A stretch of 64,000 nt of DNA from Methylobacterium sp. SyP6R (GCF_019216885.1 NZ_JAAQRC020000001.1:1-64000), one strand, 5' to 3'. Shown: positions 27,673 through 38,945, counted from the stretch's first letter. Program-made: numbers and translations. The notes: generated by a model not told the origin, from the sequence alone.

Positions 27673-30600
27673 TCAGCGTTCCATGCGCTGGGACTGGGGA
27701 GCGTTGGCGTCGCCGCCGCCGGCGCCGAAGAGCTTGCGCAGGAAGCCCGGAGCGATCGCCGAGAGCGGGTTGACGCTGATGTTGGGGGCGCTCATCGCGC
27801 CGGCGACCCGGAAGTTGATGCCGAACAGGCCCTCGTTGTGGCCGCCACCCAGGAGCGGGCCGAAGATCGGCACCTGGGACACCACGTTGTTGAGGCCGTA
27901 GAGCGGCACGAAGGTGCCGGAGACGTCGGTGCGGTCCTTGGCCGTGTCGATCCAGCCGCCGAGGGTGAAGCCCATCGCAGGGCCGGAGATCGCGGCCTCC
28001 GCGAAGGCGATGCGGGTGCCGGTGCGCTGGAAGGCGGCGCGCAGGCGGTCGAAGCCGACGTCGTTGGCGTCGCTGCGCCGGTCCTCGGTCTCGCCCTGGG
28101 CCAGGATCCGGCCGAGCGCCGGCTCGTTGCGCAGGGCGAAGGAGCGGACCTGCACCAGGCCCGATTGCGGCCCGTCGTTCAAGCCCATCTGCAGCGACAG
28201 GAACCCGCCCTGCATACGCTTGTAGATGTCGAGGAAGCGGAGCGCCGCGCCGGCATCGCTGGTCTCGGCGTTGAGCACCGGCGGGCTGGACCGGTCGGGC
28301 TTGGCCACCTCCAGGCTCACCCCGGCCGAGCGCAGGCGGCCCTGGATCCGGGCCTGGCGCACGTCGTCGCCGCGCAACGACAGCTTCAGGCTGGCATTGG
28401 TCATCGCCTCCTCGTTGAAGCCGGTCAGGATCGCGAAGCTGAGATCGGCCTCGATGTCGCGGGCGGACGTGTCCTTGCCGCCTTTCTTCGGCGGCGCGGT
28501 CATCGCGCGCAGGAAGGGCCGGGCATCGGCGACGCCGCCCTTGGCGGTGATGCGGTAGCCGGTGCCGGTGCGCTCGACCTGGGCGCGGATGTCGTCGCCC
28601 GGAGAGAGCTTGAGGCTGGTGAGGTCGGCCCGCTCGAAGCCGCCCTCGGGATTGAGCGAGGCGCTGCCGCGCAGCTGCACCGGGCCGGAATCGAGCGCGA
28701 TGTCGCGCAGCTCGCTGCCCTGGCCGGTCTCGGTGAGGGAGAGCGTCAGGCGCCCCGGCCGGCCGGCGGCCTTGGTCCAGCCCGGGAGGAGCCCGTCGAT
28801 GCTCGCCTTGCCCAGGTCGGCCTCGACCCGGATCGGAGCCTTGCCCGGCCGGCCGAACGGCACGACGAAGCGGGCATTCACCGGGCCGGCGAGAAGGGGC
28901 GCGGTCGGCAGGCCTTTCCGGGCGCGGGCCGCGTCGTCGAGGGCCATGGTCACCAGGGCCTCGCCCGGCGCCCCGGCCTTCGGCTGGTGCAGGTCGACGG
29001 TGAGCGGGGCGCCGGCGAGCCGCCCGTCGCCCTTCAGGCTGAAGCCGTTGCGGTCGTAGGCGAGCGCGAAGCGGCCGTTCTCGAGCTTCTCCTTGCCGAC
29101 CAGGCGCTCGGCCGCGATGTCGGTCAGCGTCCCGCTCATCACCACCGGCAGGTCGGCGATGTCGGGCACCGCCTCGAGGGAGAGCGGGAAGTCGATGCGC
29201 AGATCGGCCTGGCCGCGCAGGGTCGCCGGATCGAGTTCGGTGCCGGACAGCGAGCGGAAGAGCTTGGCTTGCATGAGCGAGGCCAGGGCGTCGGCGCCGC
29301 CGGTGAGGCGAAGCCCGATCTGCGCCGTCACGGCGTTCGGCACCGCGTCCTTGATGACGAAGGAACCGTCCTGGAGGGCGAGCGCCCGCCCGTCCGGCAT
29401 CCGGATCTCGGCATTGGCGCCCCGGATGGTGGTGTTGCGCCCGGTGACGAGTCCCGAGACCCGGGCGCGGGAGAGCGGCGGCGCGTCGTTGGAGATGGTG
29501 AGCCCGCCCTCGCTCACGCCGAAGGCGATCCGCACCGCCTGGTCGGGCATCGGCTCGCCGCGGGTCGCCGCGGCGAACTCGGCCATGCTCATGTCGACCA
29601 GGATGTCGAGGCTGTCGAGGCGCCCGGCGCGCAGGTTGTCGACGAGGTAGGTGCGGATCGGCGGCGCGACGTTCTCGGGCCAGAGCCTCAAGGCCGCGCG
29701 CCCGTCGGTGCGGTCGGCGGTGATGCGCAAGGTCAGGCCGCCCTCGTCGGCCTTCGTGCCGAGGGTGCCGCTGAGGGTGCCGTGCACGGCATCGCCCGAC
29801 AGGGTGAGGGCGTCGACCTGCACGCCGTCGTCGCGGCCGGAGAGGCGGGCCTCGACCTTGGCGATCTTGACGGGAGCGTCGCCGGGCGCCGCGCCGCGCA
29901 AGGTCGCGTCGGTTCCCGTGAAGCCGGCCGTCCAGCGCGGCCCGGCGCCGTCGGGGCCCGCCACCCACTCGCCGGCGAGGCGCACGCGGTTGCCGGCGCC
30001 GCGATAATCGAGGGCATCGACCTTGAGGGCGCGGCGGGTCTCGTCCCAGGTGGCGTCGACCGTCACCGCCTCGATCGTGACCGGGTTGAAGTCCTTCTCC
30101 TCGATCAGCAGGTTGCCCTCGCTGGTGGTCATCCGCATCGTCATGCCGTCGAGGCGCGCGCCGTGCATCGCCACCTGGGCACGGCCGGAGAGCTTCAGGT
30201 CGGTGGTGAGCGGCAGGCGCGACTGGCCGGAGAGCAGCAGCAGGTCGGAGACCGGCAGGTCGTCGAGGGTGAGCACGCCGTGGCGGCCCCCGTCGGGCGC
30301 CTCCTCGACGTCGCCGCCGAAGCGCCAGGGCCCGTGCGGCCCGACGATGCGCATCTCGAACACCCGGGCGGGGCGCGCCGCATCGCGGTTGAACAGCCCG
30401 TCGACCCGCGGGAAGACCACGCGCTCGGCGCCCGATTCGTCGAGGAGCGTCAGGCGGGCATTGGTCAGGCGGGCGCGATCGAGGCTGCCGATCACGCCGG
30501 AGGGATCGAGCACCAGGCTCAGGATCGACGCCACGGTGGCCGAGACCGGCGAGACGGTGCCGCGGGCGGCCACCACCGCCGGCGGCGTGTGGGGTTTGGC

Positions 30601-31131
30601 GTCGGACGGGTCGTTGGAGGCCGCGAAGGCGATCGAGCCGTCATGATGCAGGAGCGCCCGCAATTGCAGGTCGCGGAACTCGACCGAGCGGGCCTGGACC
30701 GACAGGCCGAACAGCGACCACAGGTCGATGGCGACGACGGCGAGCGGTGCCCGCACCACGAGGTCGCCCTCGGGGTTGCGGATGTCGAGGCCCGCCGTGC
30801 GCAGGGCCAGCGCCCCGTCCCGGTCGATCTCGATGGCGCTGTCGTGCAGGCTCACGCTCCAGCCCGGGCCGAGGCGCTCGGCGATGCCCGCCGCCACCCG
30901 GGGCTCGAGCCAGGCGAAGCTCACCGGGCCGCTCGCCAGGCGCAGGTAAGCCAGGCCGAGGCCGATTCCGAGCAGGATGACGGCCGCGAGCTTGAGCAGC
31001 AGGACGCCCCGGACGCAGGTCCGCAGCAGCGACCGGGGCGCCGCCTTGATCCGCGCGGCGCAGGGGACCGGGGCCGCGTGGTCCGGCTGCGGGACGGGGT
31101 CTGGTCCTGGTGTCGCTCGGCCTGTCGTCAC
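27673..31131 (-). CDS. AsmA-like/DUF3971 (YhdP/TamB-type) envelope protein
   Basis: A 1152-residue protein with a proline-rich cytoplasmic N-terminus, one transmembrane helix (about 40-64: VLLLKLAAVILLGIGLGLAY) and a very long periplasmic part. The DUF3971 core follows (LASGPVSFAWLEPRVAAGIA, DLWSLFGLSVQARSVEFRDL), and the C-terminus is AsmA-like (FGINFRVAGAMSAPNISVNP, LSAIAPGFLRKLFG). Such proteins are thought to form hydrophobic grooves that carry phospholipids to the outer membrane. The apparent start is GTG at 31131. The bcp gene runs divergently upstream. Size and domain order are usual for alphaproteobacterial members. Confidence 0.9.
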   Translation of the reverse strand: MTTGRATPGPDPVPQPDHAAPVPCAARIKAAPRSLLRTCVRGVLLLKLAAVILLGIGLGLAYLRLASGPVSFAWLEPRVAAGIAERLGPGWSVSLHDSAIEIDRDGALALRTAGLDIRNPEGDLVVRAPLAVVAIDLWSLFGLSVQARSVEFRDLQLRALLHHDGSIAFAASNDPSDAKPHTPPAVVAARGTVSPVSATVASILSLVLDPSGVIGSLDRARLTNARLTLLDESGAERVVFPRVDGLFNRDAARPARVFEMRIVGPHGPWRFGGDVEEAPDGGRHGVLTLDDLPVSDLLLLSGQSRLPLTTDLKLSGRAQVAMHGARLDGMTMRMTTSEGNLLIEEKDFNPVTIEAVTVDATWDETRRALKVDALDYRGAGNRVRLAGEWVAGPDGAGPRWTAGFTGTDATLRGAAPGDAPVKIAKVEARLSGRDDGVQVDALTLSGDAVHGTLSGTLGTKADEGGLTLRITADRTDGRAALRLWPENVAPPIRTYLVDNLRAGRLDSLDILVDMSMAEFAAATRGEPMPDQAVRIAFGVSEGGLTISNDAPPLSRARVSGLVTGRNTTIRGANAEIRMPDGRALALQDGSFVIKDAVPNAVTAQIGLRLTGGADALASLMQAKLFRSLSGTELDPATLRGQADLRIDFPLSLEAVPDIADLPVVMSGTLTDIAAERLVGKEKLENGRFALAYDRNGFSLKGDGRLAGAPLTVDLHQPKAGAPGEALVTMALDDAARARKGLPTAPLLAGPVNARFVVPFGRPGKAPIRVEADLGKASIDGLLPGWTKAAGRPGRLTLSLTETGQGSELRDIALDSGPVQLRGSASLNPEGGFERADLTSLKLSPGDDIRAQVERTGTGYRITAKGGVADARPFLRAMTAPPKKGGKDTSARDIEADLSFAILTGFNEEAMTNASLKLSLRGDDVRQARIQGRLRSAGVSLEVAKPDRSSPPVLNAETSDAGAALRFLDIYKRMQGGFLSLQMGLNDGPQSGLVQVRSFALRNEPALGRILAQGETEDRRSDANDVGFDRLRAAFQRTGTRIAFAEAAISGPAMGFTLGGWIDTAKDRTDVSGTFVPLYGLNNVVSQVPIFGPLLGGGHNEGLFGINFRVAGAMSAPNISVNPLSAIAPGFLRKLFGAGGGDANAPQSQRMER

Positions 31132-31381
31132 GCGTGCGTCGCCACTCCGGGCGCTCGCTGTCCGAGCGCCGCCATTTGATGAGGCCTCAGGCCCCCGAGC
31201 GCGCGGGTCGCGCTCCGGGGGCCTGAGGCCGCCGCCGATGATTGCCCGCTCCGGTGACCGGAGGGTAACGTTCTGCCGCTTATCCGTCGGGCGGCGCGCC
31301 GGGCCGGCCCCTCGCCCCGCGGCTCAAGTCCTGCCCGCCTCCCCTAGAGGCACACCATCAATCGGCCGAAAGGAAGGCACG

Positions 31382-31846
31382 ATGGCGCTGAACCCGGGCG
31401 ATCCCGCCCCCGACTTCTCCCTGCCGGCGACCGGCGGCGAGACCCTGAGCCTCGCCGGCCTGAAAGGGCGCAAGGCCGTCCTGTATTTCTACCCCAAGGA
31501 CGACACCAGCGGCTGCACCCTGGAGGCGCAGGCCTTCAACGGGCTGCGCGACGCCTTCGCGGAGGCCGAGACCGCGGTGATCGGCGTCTCGCCGGACCCG
31601 ATGAAGAGCCACGACAAGTTCCGGGAGAAGTACGCCCTGGAATTCCCCCTCGCCTCGGACGAGACGAAGGCGATGCTCGAGGCCTACGGCGTCTGGGTCG
31701 AGAAGAGCATGTACGGCCGCAAGTATATGGGCGTCGAGCGCACGACGTTCCTGATCGACCGCGACGGCACGATCGCGAAGGTGTGGCAGAAGGTGAAGGT
31801 GCCGGGCCATGCCGACGCGGTCCTGGCGGCGGCGAAGGCGCTGTGA
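31382..31846 (+). CDS. bcp: Thioredoxin-dependent peroxiredoxin (Bcp/PrxQ type)
   Basis: Cytoplasmic thiol peroxidase, 154 residues, reducing hydrogen peroxide and organic peroxides. The peroxidatic Cys45 lies in KDDTSGCTLEAQ. The resolving Cys normally five residues later in Bcp is Gln50 here, so this is a 1-Cys-like or atypical member. The fold markers PAPDFSLP and the C-terminal VWQKVKVPGHADAVL are typical. ATG at 31382 follows a good ribosome-binding site (AAGGAAGG). Confidence 0.92.
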   Translation: MALNPGDPAPDFSLPATGGETLSLAGLKGRKAVLYFYPKDDTSGCTLEAQAFNGLRDAFAEAETAVIGVSPDPMKSHDKFREKYALEFPLASDETKAMLEAYGVWVEKSMYGRKYMGVERTTFLIDRDGTIAKVWQKVKVPGHADAVLAAAKAL

Positions 31847-31910
31847 GGCGCGCGGGCCGGCGGCGTGCGATGAGTGAGCAGCGTGTACCCCCTCATTGAC
31901 AATCAAAGCG

Positions 31911-32070
31911 CAATTCCCCTCTCCCGTGTGAGAGAGGGACCAGGCGCGAGGGTGACACGCTTCAGTGTAAAGCCTGAACTGTCGTGCTGGCAGCTCAACG
32001 CTTTTAGCTAGAATCAGAACCGCAGCACCCTCATCTCTACCCCTCTCCCACTCGGGAGAGGGAATTCCGC
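31911..32070. repeat. Intergenic palindromic repeat with CCCTCTCCC ends
   Basis: The left end caattcccctctcccgtg and the right end cactcgggagagggaattcc are inverted copies of each other, and the left end also forms its own small hairpin (cccctctcccgtgtgagagaggg). It fills most of the 378-nt gap between bcp and the M23 gene. A related but shorter element sits at 36511-36664. Confidence 0.65.
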
Positions 32071-32178
32071 GACTTATTATTTATCGGACTTCGATTTTCC
32101 AGCGCCCGGAGGACCTTGCGCGAAGGCCGGCACGAGACTGCCGCGGGACCCCGGTTCGTCTTCGCCCTTGAAACATCC

Positions 32179-32190
32179 TTAACCTTAACC
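32179..32190 (+). promoter_or_regulatory. Tandem TTAACC boxes upstream of the M23 gene
   Basis: TTAACCTTAACC, 35 nt upstream of the peptidase start. It resembles CtrA half-sites (TTAACCAT) and would suit a cell-envelope gene under cell-cycle control, but spacing does not match the full TTAA-N7-TTAA site. Confidence 0.25.
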
Positions 32191-32224
32191 CGCGACGGTC
32201 CCGATCAGGTTACGGACCGTCCCG

Positions 32225-33517
32225 ATGCTCCCCTCCCGCCTCTCGTCCCTCGTCGCCTCCCTCACGTCGCCGGCCGGCCGCCCGGATCGGGTCTGGGTGG
32301 TGCGGCGCCGGACCCTGGTGCTCGCCGCCCTTGCCTTCGGGGCGCTGTCCCTGTGGGCGAGCGCGGCGACGTGGTTCATCGTCTTCCGCGACGAGGCGCT
32401 GGCGCGGTTCATGGAACGCCAGGGCGCGATGCAATACGCCTACGAGGAGCGGGTCAGCGCCCTGCGGGCCCGGCTCGACCGGGTGGCGACACAGAAGCTC
32501 CTGGAGCAGGACGGGGTCGAGACGCGGCTCGCCGACCTCGCCGGCCGGCAGGTGGCGCTGGAGGGCCGGCAAGCGATGCTGATGGGGCTGGCCGAGCAGG
32601 CCGGCGGCCCGAGCGCGATGGGCGAGGACGGCATGGGAGGGTCGGCCGCGGGATTGGCCACGTCTTGGCCGGCCCGCGACGCCAGGACCGTGCCCTCGGC
32701 GATGTCTTACGCCCCGCTGCCCGCGCCTCCCCCGCTCCCTGCGCCGACGCCCGAGTCGCTCGGCCTGCGCACGGAGGCCGACAGTCTCGCGCCTGCCCTC
32801 TCGCCCGCCCCCTCCCCCGGGGTGAGCCTGCGGATGGCGACCCTGGAACACGCCCTCGACGGGCTGGAGGCGCGCCAGAGCCTGGCGGTCGGCCGCCTCG
32901 CCGCGAGTAGCCGCAGCGAGGCGGCCCGCCTGCGGATGATCGTGGCCGAGACCGGGCTCGATGCGCGGCGCTTCGCCGCGCCCCACGGCGGCGGCATCGG
33001 CGGCCCGCTGGTGCCGGCCGGCTCGGGCCCGTTCGAGACCGCCGTGCTCCAGGCCGAGCGCGACCTCGGCGAGCGCGACAGTTTGAGGAAGATCGTCGGC
33101 GCGATGCCGCTGCGGCGGCCGATGGCGACCGATCACGGACTGTCCAGCACTTTCGGCTACCGGTCGGACCCATTCACCCGCGGCCTCGCCCTCCATACCG
33201 GCATCGACCTGCGCAGCGAGTACGGCGCCCCGGCCCGGGCCACCGCCGCCGGCACGGTGACGCAGGCGGATTTTGCGGGCGGCTACGGCAACATGGTCGA
33301 GGTCGATCACGGCCACGGCCTCGTCACCCGCTACGCCCACCTCTCGGCGATCACGGTGGTGCCCGGTCAGAGCGTGGCGGCGGGGCAGATGGTCGGCCGG
33401 GTCGGCTCGACCGGCCGCTCCACCGGCACGCACCTGCATTACGAGACCCGGATCGACGGCGAGCCGGTCGACCCCCAGCGCTTCCTGCGGGCGGGCGCAC
33501 GGCTGGCGTCGCGCTGA
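32225..33517 (+). CDS. M23 family metallopeptidase, membrane-anchored, coiled-coil
   Basis: A 430-residue cell-wall endopeptidase or EnvC-like activator. One N-terminal transmembrane helix (about 30-53) is followed by a coiled-coil (YEERVSALRARLDRVATQKL), a long Pro/Ala-rich linker and the C-terminal LytM/M23 domain. Zinc ligands are present as HTGIDL (HxxxD) and THLHYE (HxH), so the domain should be catalytically competent. The G-rich DFAGGYGNMVEVDHGHG core is standard. It acts in the periplasm, probably during growth or division. Its upstream gap holds a repeat and TTAACC boxes. Confidence 0.92.
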   Translation: MLPSRLSSLVASLTSPAGRPDRVWVVRRRTLVLAALAFGALSLWASAATWFIVFRDEALARFMERQGAMQYAYEERVSALRARLDRVATQKLLEQDGVETRLADLAGRQVALEGRQAMLMGLAEQAGGPSAMGEDGMGGSAAGLATSWPARDARTVPSAMSYAPLPAPPPLPAPTPESLGLRTEADSLAPALSPAPSPGVSLRMATLEHALDGLEARQSLAVGRLAASSRSEAARLRMIVAETGLDARRFAAPHGGGIGGPLVPAGSGPFETAVLQAERDLGERDSLRKIVGAMPLRRPMATDHGLSSTFGYRSDPFTRGLALHTGIDLRSEYGAPARATAAGTVTQADFAGGYGNMVEVDHGHGLVTRYAHLSAITVVPGQSVAAGQMVGRVGSTGRSTGTHLHYETRIDGEPVDPQRFLRAGARLASR

Positions 33518-33577
33518 TCTCGAAGTCCCTCGAGCGGGGATATCGATCGATCCGGCAGATACGTCGACATCTCTCCA

Positions 33578-33722
33578 CGTCATCCCGGGGCTCGTCGAAG
33601 ACGAGAACCCGGGATCCATAACCGCTGACGATTCAGGACAGGACGACCAGCGTTCCGCTTCATCCTGAACCCTCAGCGGTTATGGATCCCGGGTTCCGCT
33701 TTCGCGGCCCCGGGATGACATC
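33578..33722. repeat. Dispersed palindromic repeat, CGTCATCCCGGGGC family, copy 2
   Basis: Begins cgtcatcccggggctcgtcg and ends cggccccgggatgacat. Its internal arms (gggatccataaccgctga / tcagcggttatggatccc) are long complementary stretches, so the whole element can fold into one long stem. Same family as 2887-3029. Confidence 0.85.
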
Positions 33723-33771
33723 GAGGGTTCCAATTCGGTCGGCCAACTCGAACAGGCTCTTCGCCAGAGCC

Positions 33772-33981
33772 TTAACCGCCCACCGTCTCGACCGGGGCAT
33801 CGCCCGTCGCCGGGACGGGCGCGGCGTCCTCCCCGGCAGCGTCGCGCCGGCCCTCCAGCTCGGCCCGCAGCTCGCGCTCGGCGAGGAGCCAGAACTGGAT
33901 CTCGTAGCCGTCCGGGCGGTGGTTGCGCTCCCAGATGTCGTAGGCGCGGGCCCGGATCGCCGCCAGGGGTATCTCACGCAT
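33772..33981 (-). CDS. DUF2934 family small protein
   Basis: A 69-residue protein. The first 43 residues (REIPLAAIRARAYDIWERNH, then RPDGYEIQFWLLAERELRAE) match the DUF2934 pattern, a helical module common in alphaproteobacteria and often multi-copy. The Ala/Pro-rich tail is variable. ATG at 33981 is preferred over the GTG one codon upstream. Function unknown. Confidence 0.8.
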   Translation of the reverse strand: MREIPLAAIRARAYDIWERNHRPDGYEIQFWLLAERELRAELEGRRDAAGEDAAPVPATGDAPVETVGG

Positions 33982-34146
33982 CACCGATGACCTCCTCCCA
34001 CGCCGGCCCGCCAGGTGCCGGGGGCCGGCTCAACGGGGCTCCTATACCGTGGGTCGGTATCGCTGTCGCGACGGAACGGCAGCGCCGGAGCAACCTTCGC
34101 GCTCCGGCGACAACCTATGTTGGTCCGGACGATCCCGGATCCGACG

Positions 34147-35862
<1,716 letters not shown>

Positions 35863-35923
35863 TCACAGGATTCTTTTGGGAGAGAGGGGCGGCGCGGATG
35901 CGCCGCCGGTCTTTCCGCGCAGA

Positions 35924-36343
35924 TCAGCGCGACTGGGGTGCCGCGGGGGCGGCCGGCGCGGCGGGCGCCGCCGGAGTGGCCGGAGCGGAGCCTTGGGTCG
36001 CCGGCGCATCGCCCTGCTGCTGGCGCAGCTGATCGAGGACGTTGCCGGCCGGGGGCGCGCCGGTCTGCCCCGCCGGGGCCTTGGTGCCGGCGCCGTCGAA
36101 GATCGAGCGCGGGCCGGCGCCCCGGTGCGACATGATCGCCAGCACCATGCTGGTGGCGAAGAACAGGGCGGCCAGGATCGCGGTGGCGCGGGTGAGCGCG
36201 TTGGCCTGGCCGCGGCCGGTCATGAAACCCTGCGTGCCGCCCCCGCCGCCGAGGCCGAGGCCGCCCTCGGAGCGCTGCAGCAGCACCACGCCGATCAGGG
36301 CGAGGACGATGATCAGGTGGACGACGATCAGGACGGTCTGCAT
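35924..36343 (-). CDS. secG: Preprotein translocase subunit SecG
   Basis: Small SecYEG component, 139 residues. Two membrane helices are visible: MQTVLIVVHLIIVLALIGVV and ATAILAALFFATSMVLAIM, separated by the conserved LLQRSEGGLGLGGG loop and the GRGQANALTRAT segment. The C-terminal half is a long Ala/Pro/Gln-rich cytoplasmic tail, as in other alphaproteobacterial SecG proteins. The Met at 36343 is the natural start. Directly upstream of pyrG. Confidence 0.93.
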   Translation of the reverse strand: MQTVLIVVHLIIVLALIGVVLLQRSEGGLGLGGGGGTQGFMTGRGQANALTRATAILAALFFATSMVLAIMSHRGAGPRSIFDGAGTKAPAGQTGAPPAGNVLDQLRQQQGDAPATQGSAPATPAAPAAPAAPAAPQSR

Positions 36344-36510
36344 CGGGCTTCCGGGCCGGCCCTCGACGGGCCGCCAACGTGGCAACGGCCGGCACGCGGA
36401 ACGCGCCCGGGCCTCCAATTCCGGGCGCTCCTATACGAGATATGCGCCGGAGCCAAGGGTGGAGGGTGGAATGGAGGGGAAGAAGACACAGTCTGGCGCC
36501 GCGGTATAAT

Positions 36511-36664
36511 CCTCCCCCCTCTGCGGGGGAGGGTGCCCGGCGGAGCCGGGCGGGAGAGGGGACGCCGCTTCCGGATGAGGCGGAACCGCTCTGACGGGCG
36601 TCCTCTGAATCAGCGTCGCGCTGCCCCTCTCTCGGCCTGCTCCGCAGAGGGGGAGGGGGAGGGG
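36511..36664. repeat. Intergenic palindromic repeat with purine/pyrimidine-rich ends
   Basis: The left part cccccctctgcgggggaggg and the right part ctctcggcctgctccgcagagggg are inverted copies around an internal ggcggagccgggcgggagagggg core. It lies between secG and dihydroorotase and is related in style to 31911-32070. Confidence 0.6.
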
Positions 36665-36675
36665 GCCGTGGCGCC

Positions 36676-38016
36676 TCACCCCCGCGCCGGGAACCCTTCC
36701 TCGAACCGCACCGCCTCGCCCCGCGACGGCTCGGTGAGCGCGCCCTCCCACATCACCGCCTGGCCCCGCACCACCGTGCCGACCGGCCAGCCGGTGACCT
36801 CGCGGCCGTCATGGGGCGTCCAGCCGCATTTGGAGGCGATCCAGGCATTGGTGATGGTCTCGCGGCGCTTCAGGTCGACCACCGTCACGTCGGCATCGTA
36901 GCCCACCGCGAGCCGGCCTTTCCGGGCGATGCCGAAAGTGCGCTTCGGGCCGGCGCTGGTGAGATCGACGAAGCGTTGCAACGAGAGCCGGCCCGCGGCG
37001 ACGTGGTCGAGCATCACCGGCACCAGGGTCTGCACGCCGGTCATGCCCGAGGGCGAATCCGGGTAGACCTTCCGCTTCTCCTCCAGGGTGTGGGGCGCAT
37101 GGTCGGAGCCGAGCACGTCGGCCACACCCTGCGACAGGCCCCACCACAGCCCGTCGCGGTGGTCCGCCCCCCGCACCGGCGGGTTCATCTGGACGAGCGT
37201 GCCGAGACGGGCATAGGCCTCGTCCCCGTCGAGCGTCAGGTGATGGGGGGTCAGCTCGCAGGTGGCGACGTCCTTGTGCTGGCTGAGATACCGCATCTCC
37301 TCCTTGGTGGAGATGTGCAGGATGTGGATGCGCGCTCCCGTCTCGCGGGCGATGCGCACCAGGCGCTCGGTGGCCTTCAGCGCGGCCTCCGGCGAGCGCC
37401 AGACCGGGTGCGAGGACGGATCGCCCGGCACCCGCAGGCCCTTGCGATCGCGCAGCATCGCCTCGTCCTCGGCGTGGAAGGCCGAGCGGCGGCGGGTGCG
37501 CTTCAGGATCTCGGTGATGCCGGCATCGTCCTCGACGAGGAGCGAGCCGGTGGAGGAGCCGATGAACACCTTGATCCCGGCCGCCCCCGGCAGGCGCTCC
37601 AGCTCGGCGACATCCTTGGCGTTCTCGTGCGTGCCGCCGACCCAGAACGCGAAGTCGCAATGCATCCGGTGATGGGCGCGCTTCAGCTTGTCGTCGAGGG
37701 CGCCCGGATCGGTCGTCTGCGGCACGGTGTTGGGCATCTCGAACACCGTGGTCACGCCGCCCATCACGGCGGCGCGCGATCCCGTCTCCAGGTCCTCCTT
37801 GTGGTCGAGGCCCGGCTCGCGGAAATGCACCTGGCTGTCGATCACGCCGGGCAGGAGGTGCAGGCCGCGGCAATCGAGGGTGCGGCCGGCCGACGCCTGC
37901 GACAGGTCGCCGAGGGCGGCGACGCGCCCGGCCGTGACGCCGATATCGGCCAGACCCTCGCCGTCGTGGTTGACCACGGTGCCGCCGCGCAGGAGGAGGT
38001 CGAAGCTCTGGCTCAT
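36676..38016 (-). CDS. pyrC: Dihydroorotase, class I type
   Basis: Amidohydrolase closing carbamoyl-aspartate to dihydroorotate, 446 residues. Metal-site features: DSQVHFREPG, the carboxylated Lys in GIKVFIGSSTG, His in SAFHAEDEAM, His in HILHISTKEEM and Asp in LGSDHAPHT. The first His of the classical HxH pair is Gln here (QVH), a change seen in some alphaproteobacterial dihydroorotases, so activity may depend on a modified metal site. Allantoinase is a less likely alternative. The Met at 38016 is chosen; 38025 adds three residues. Divergent from ygfZ. Confidence 0.88.
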   Translation of the reverse strand: MSQSFDLLLRGGTVVNHDGEGLADIGVTAGRVAALGDLSQASAGRTLDCRGLHLLPGVIDSQVHFREPGLDHKEDLETGSRAAVMGGVTTVFEMPNTVPQTTDPGALDDKLKRAHHRMHCDFAFWVGGTHENAKDVAELERLPGAAGIKVFIGSSTGSLLVEDDAGITEILKRTRRRSAFHAEDEAMLRDRKGLRVPGDPSSHPVWRSPEAALKATERLVRIARETGARIHILHISTKEEMRYLSQHKDVATCELTPHHLTLDGDEAYARLGTLVQMNPPVRGADHRDGLWWGLSQGVADVLGSDHAPHTLEEKRKVYPDSPSGMTGVQTLVPVMLDHVAAGRLSLQRFVDLTSAGPKRTFGIARKGRLAVGYDADVTVVDLKRRETITNAWIASKCGWTPHDGREVTGWPVGTVVRGQAVMWEGALTEPSRGEAVRFEEGFPARG

Positions 38017-38111
38017 CGGTCGCATTCCTCGTTCACCCCTGGACCGCGATTGAGGGCCGGGCGCAGGCGGCTTATGTCAGCCCCGCCCGCGGTTCAAGCA
38101 AAGGACCCCCG

Positions 38112-38945
38112 ATGCCGCTTGCTCTCCTGCCGGACCGCGCCGTCGTGGCGGTCACCGGCCCCGACGCGCCGAGCTTCCTCCAGGGTCTCCTGACCTGCAA
38201 CGTCGAGACGCTGCCGGCGGGCGAAGCCCGGCTCGGCGCGCTCCTCAGCCCGCAGGGCAAGATCCTGTTCGATTTCCTGGTCTGCCGCGCACCCGACGGC
38301 TTCCACCTCGATGTCGCCCGCGAGAAGGCGCCCGATCTCCTCAAGCGCCTGACGCTCTACAAGTTGCGGGCGAACGTGACGGTCGAGGCGCTGCCGCTCG
38401 CCGTGGCGGCGGGATGGGGCATGGAGCCCCCCTCCCCGTCCTTACGCGACGGCCGCCTCGCCGACCTCGGCTGGCGCCTCCACGCAGCGGAGTTTCCGGC
38501 GGCCGATGCCGATGCCGCAGCCTATGCGACCCACCGCATCGGCCTCGGCGTGCCCGAGGGCGGGACCGATTTCCCCTTCGGCGACGCCTTCCCGCACGAG
38601 GCGCTGATGGACCAGCTCGGCGGGGTCGACTTCAAGAAGGGCTGCTATGTTGGCCAGGAGGTGGTGTCGCGCATGCAGCACCGCGGCACCGCCCGCACCC
38701 GCATCGTGCCGGTGGTCTATCGCGACGGGGAGGCCGGCCCGGCGGGCGAGCCGGTGACGGCCGGCGACCGGAGCCTCGGCCAGACCGGCGGCGGGGCCGG
38801 GTCGCGCGGGCTGGCGATGCTGCGGATCGACCGCCTCGGCGAGGCGCTGGCGGCGGGGGAGACGGTACGGGCCGGCGGGCGGGTGGTCGCGGTCGAGAAG
38901 CCGGGTTTTGCGACGTTTGCGTGGCCTGTACCTGTAGACGGGTAG
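38112..38945 (+). CDS. ygfZ: tRNA-modifying/Fe-S assembly folate-binding protein YgfZ
   Basis: GcvT-like folate-binding protein required for some Fe-S enzymes. The 277-residue product has the signature KGCYVGQEVVSRMQHRG with the essential Cys, and begins with LPDRAVVAVTGPDAPSFLQG, typical for the family. The C-terminal beta barrel (RVVAVEKPGFATFAWP) is intact. Divergent from pyrC. A weak terminator follows at 38988-39010, and then the composition turns sharply AT-rich. Confidence 0.92.
   Translation: MPLALLPDRAVVAVTGPDAPSFLQGLLTCNVETLPAGEARLGALLSPQGKILFDFLVCRAPDGFHLDVAREKAPDLLKRLTLYKLRANVTVEALPLAVAAGWGMEPPSPSLRDGRLADLGWRLHAAEFPAADADAAAYATHRIGLGVPEGGTDFPFGDAFPHEALMDQLGGVDFKKGCYVGQEVVSRMQHRGTARTRIVPVVYRDGEAGPAGEPVTAGDRSLGQTGGGAGSRGLAMLRIDRLGEALAAGETVRAGGRVVAVEKPGFATFAWPVPVDG

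Noticed and set aside
27577..31179. 1200-residue plus-strand frame
   Set aside because: Complete antisense of the DUF3971 gene with GC-driven codon bias (Arg/Gly/Ala/His); no domains, and the opposite strand has a clear AsmA-type protein.
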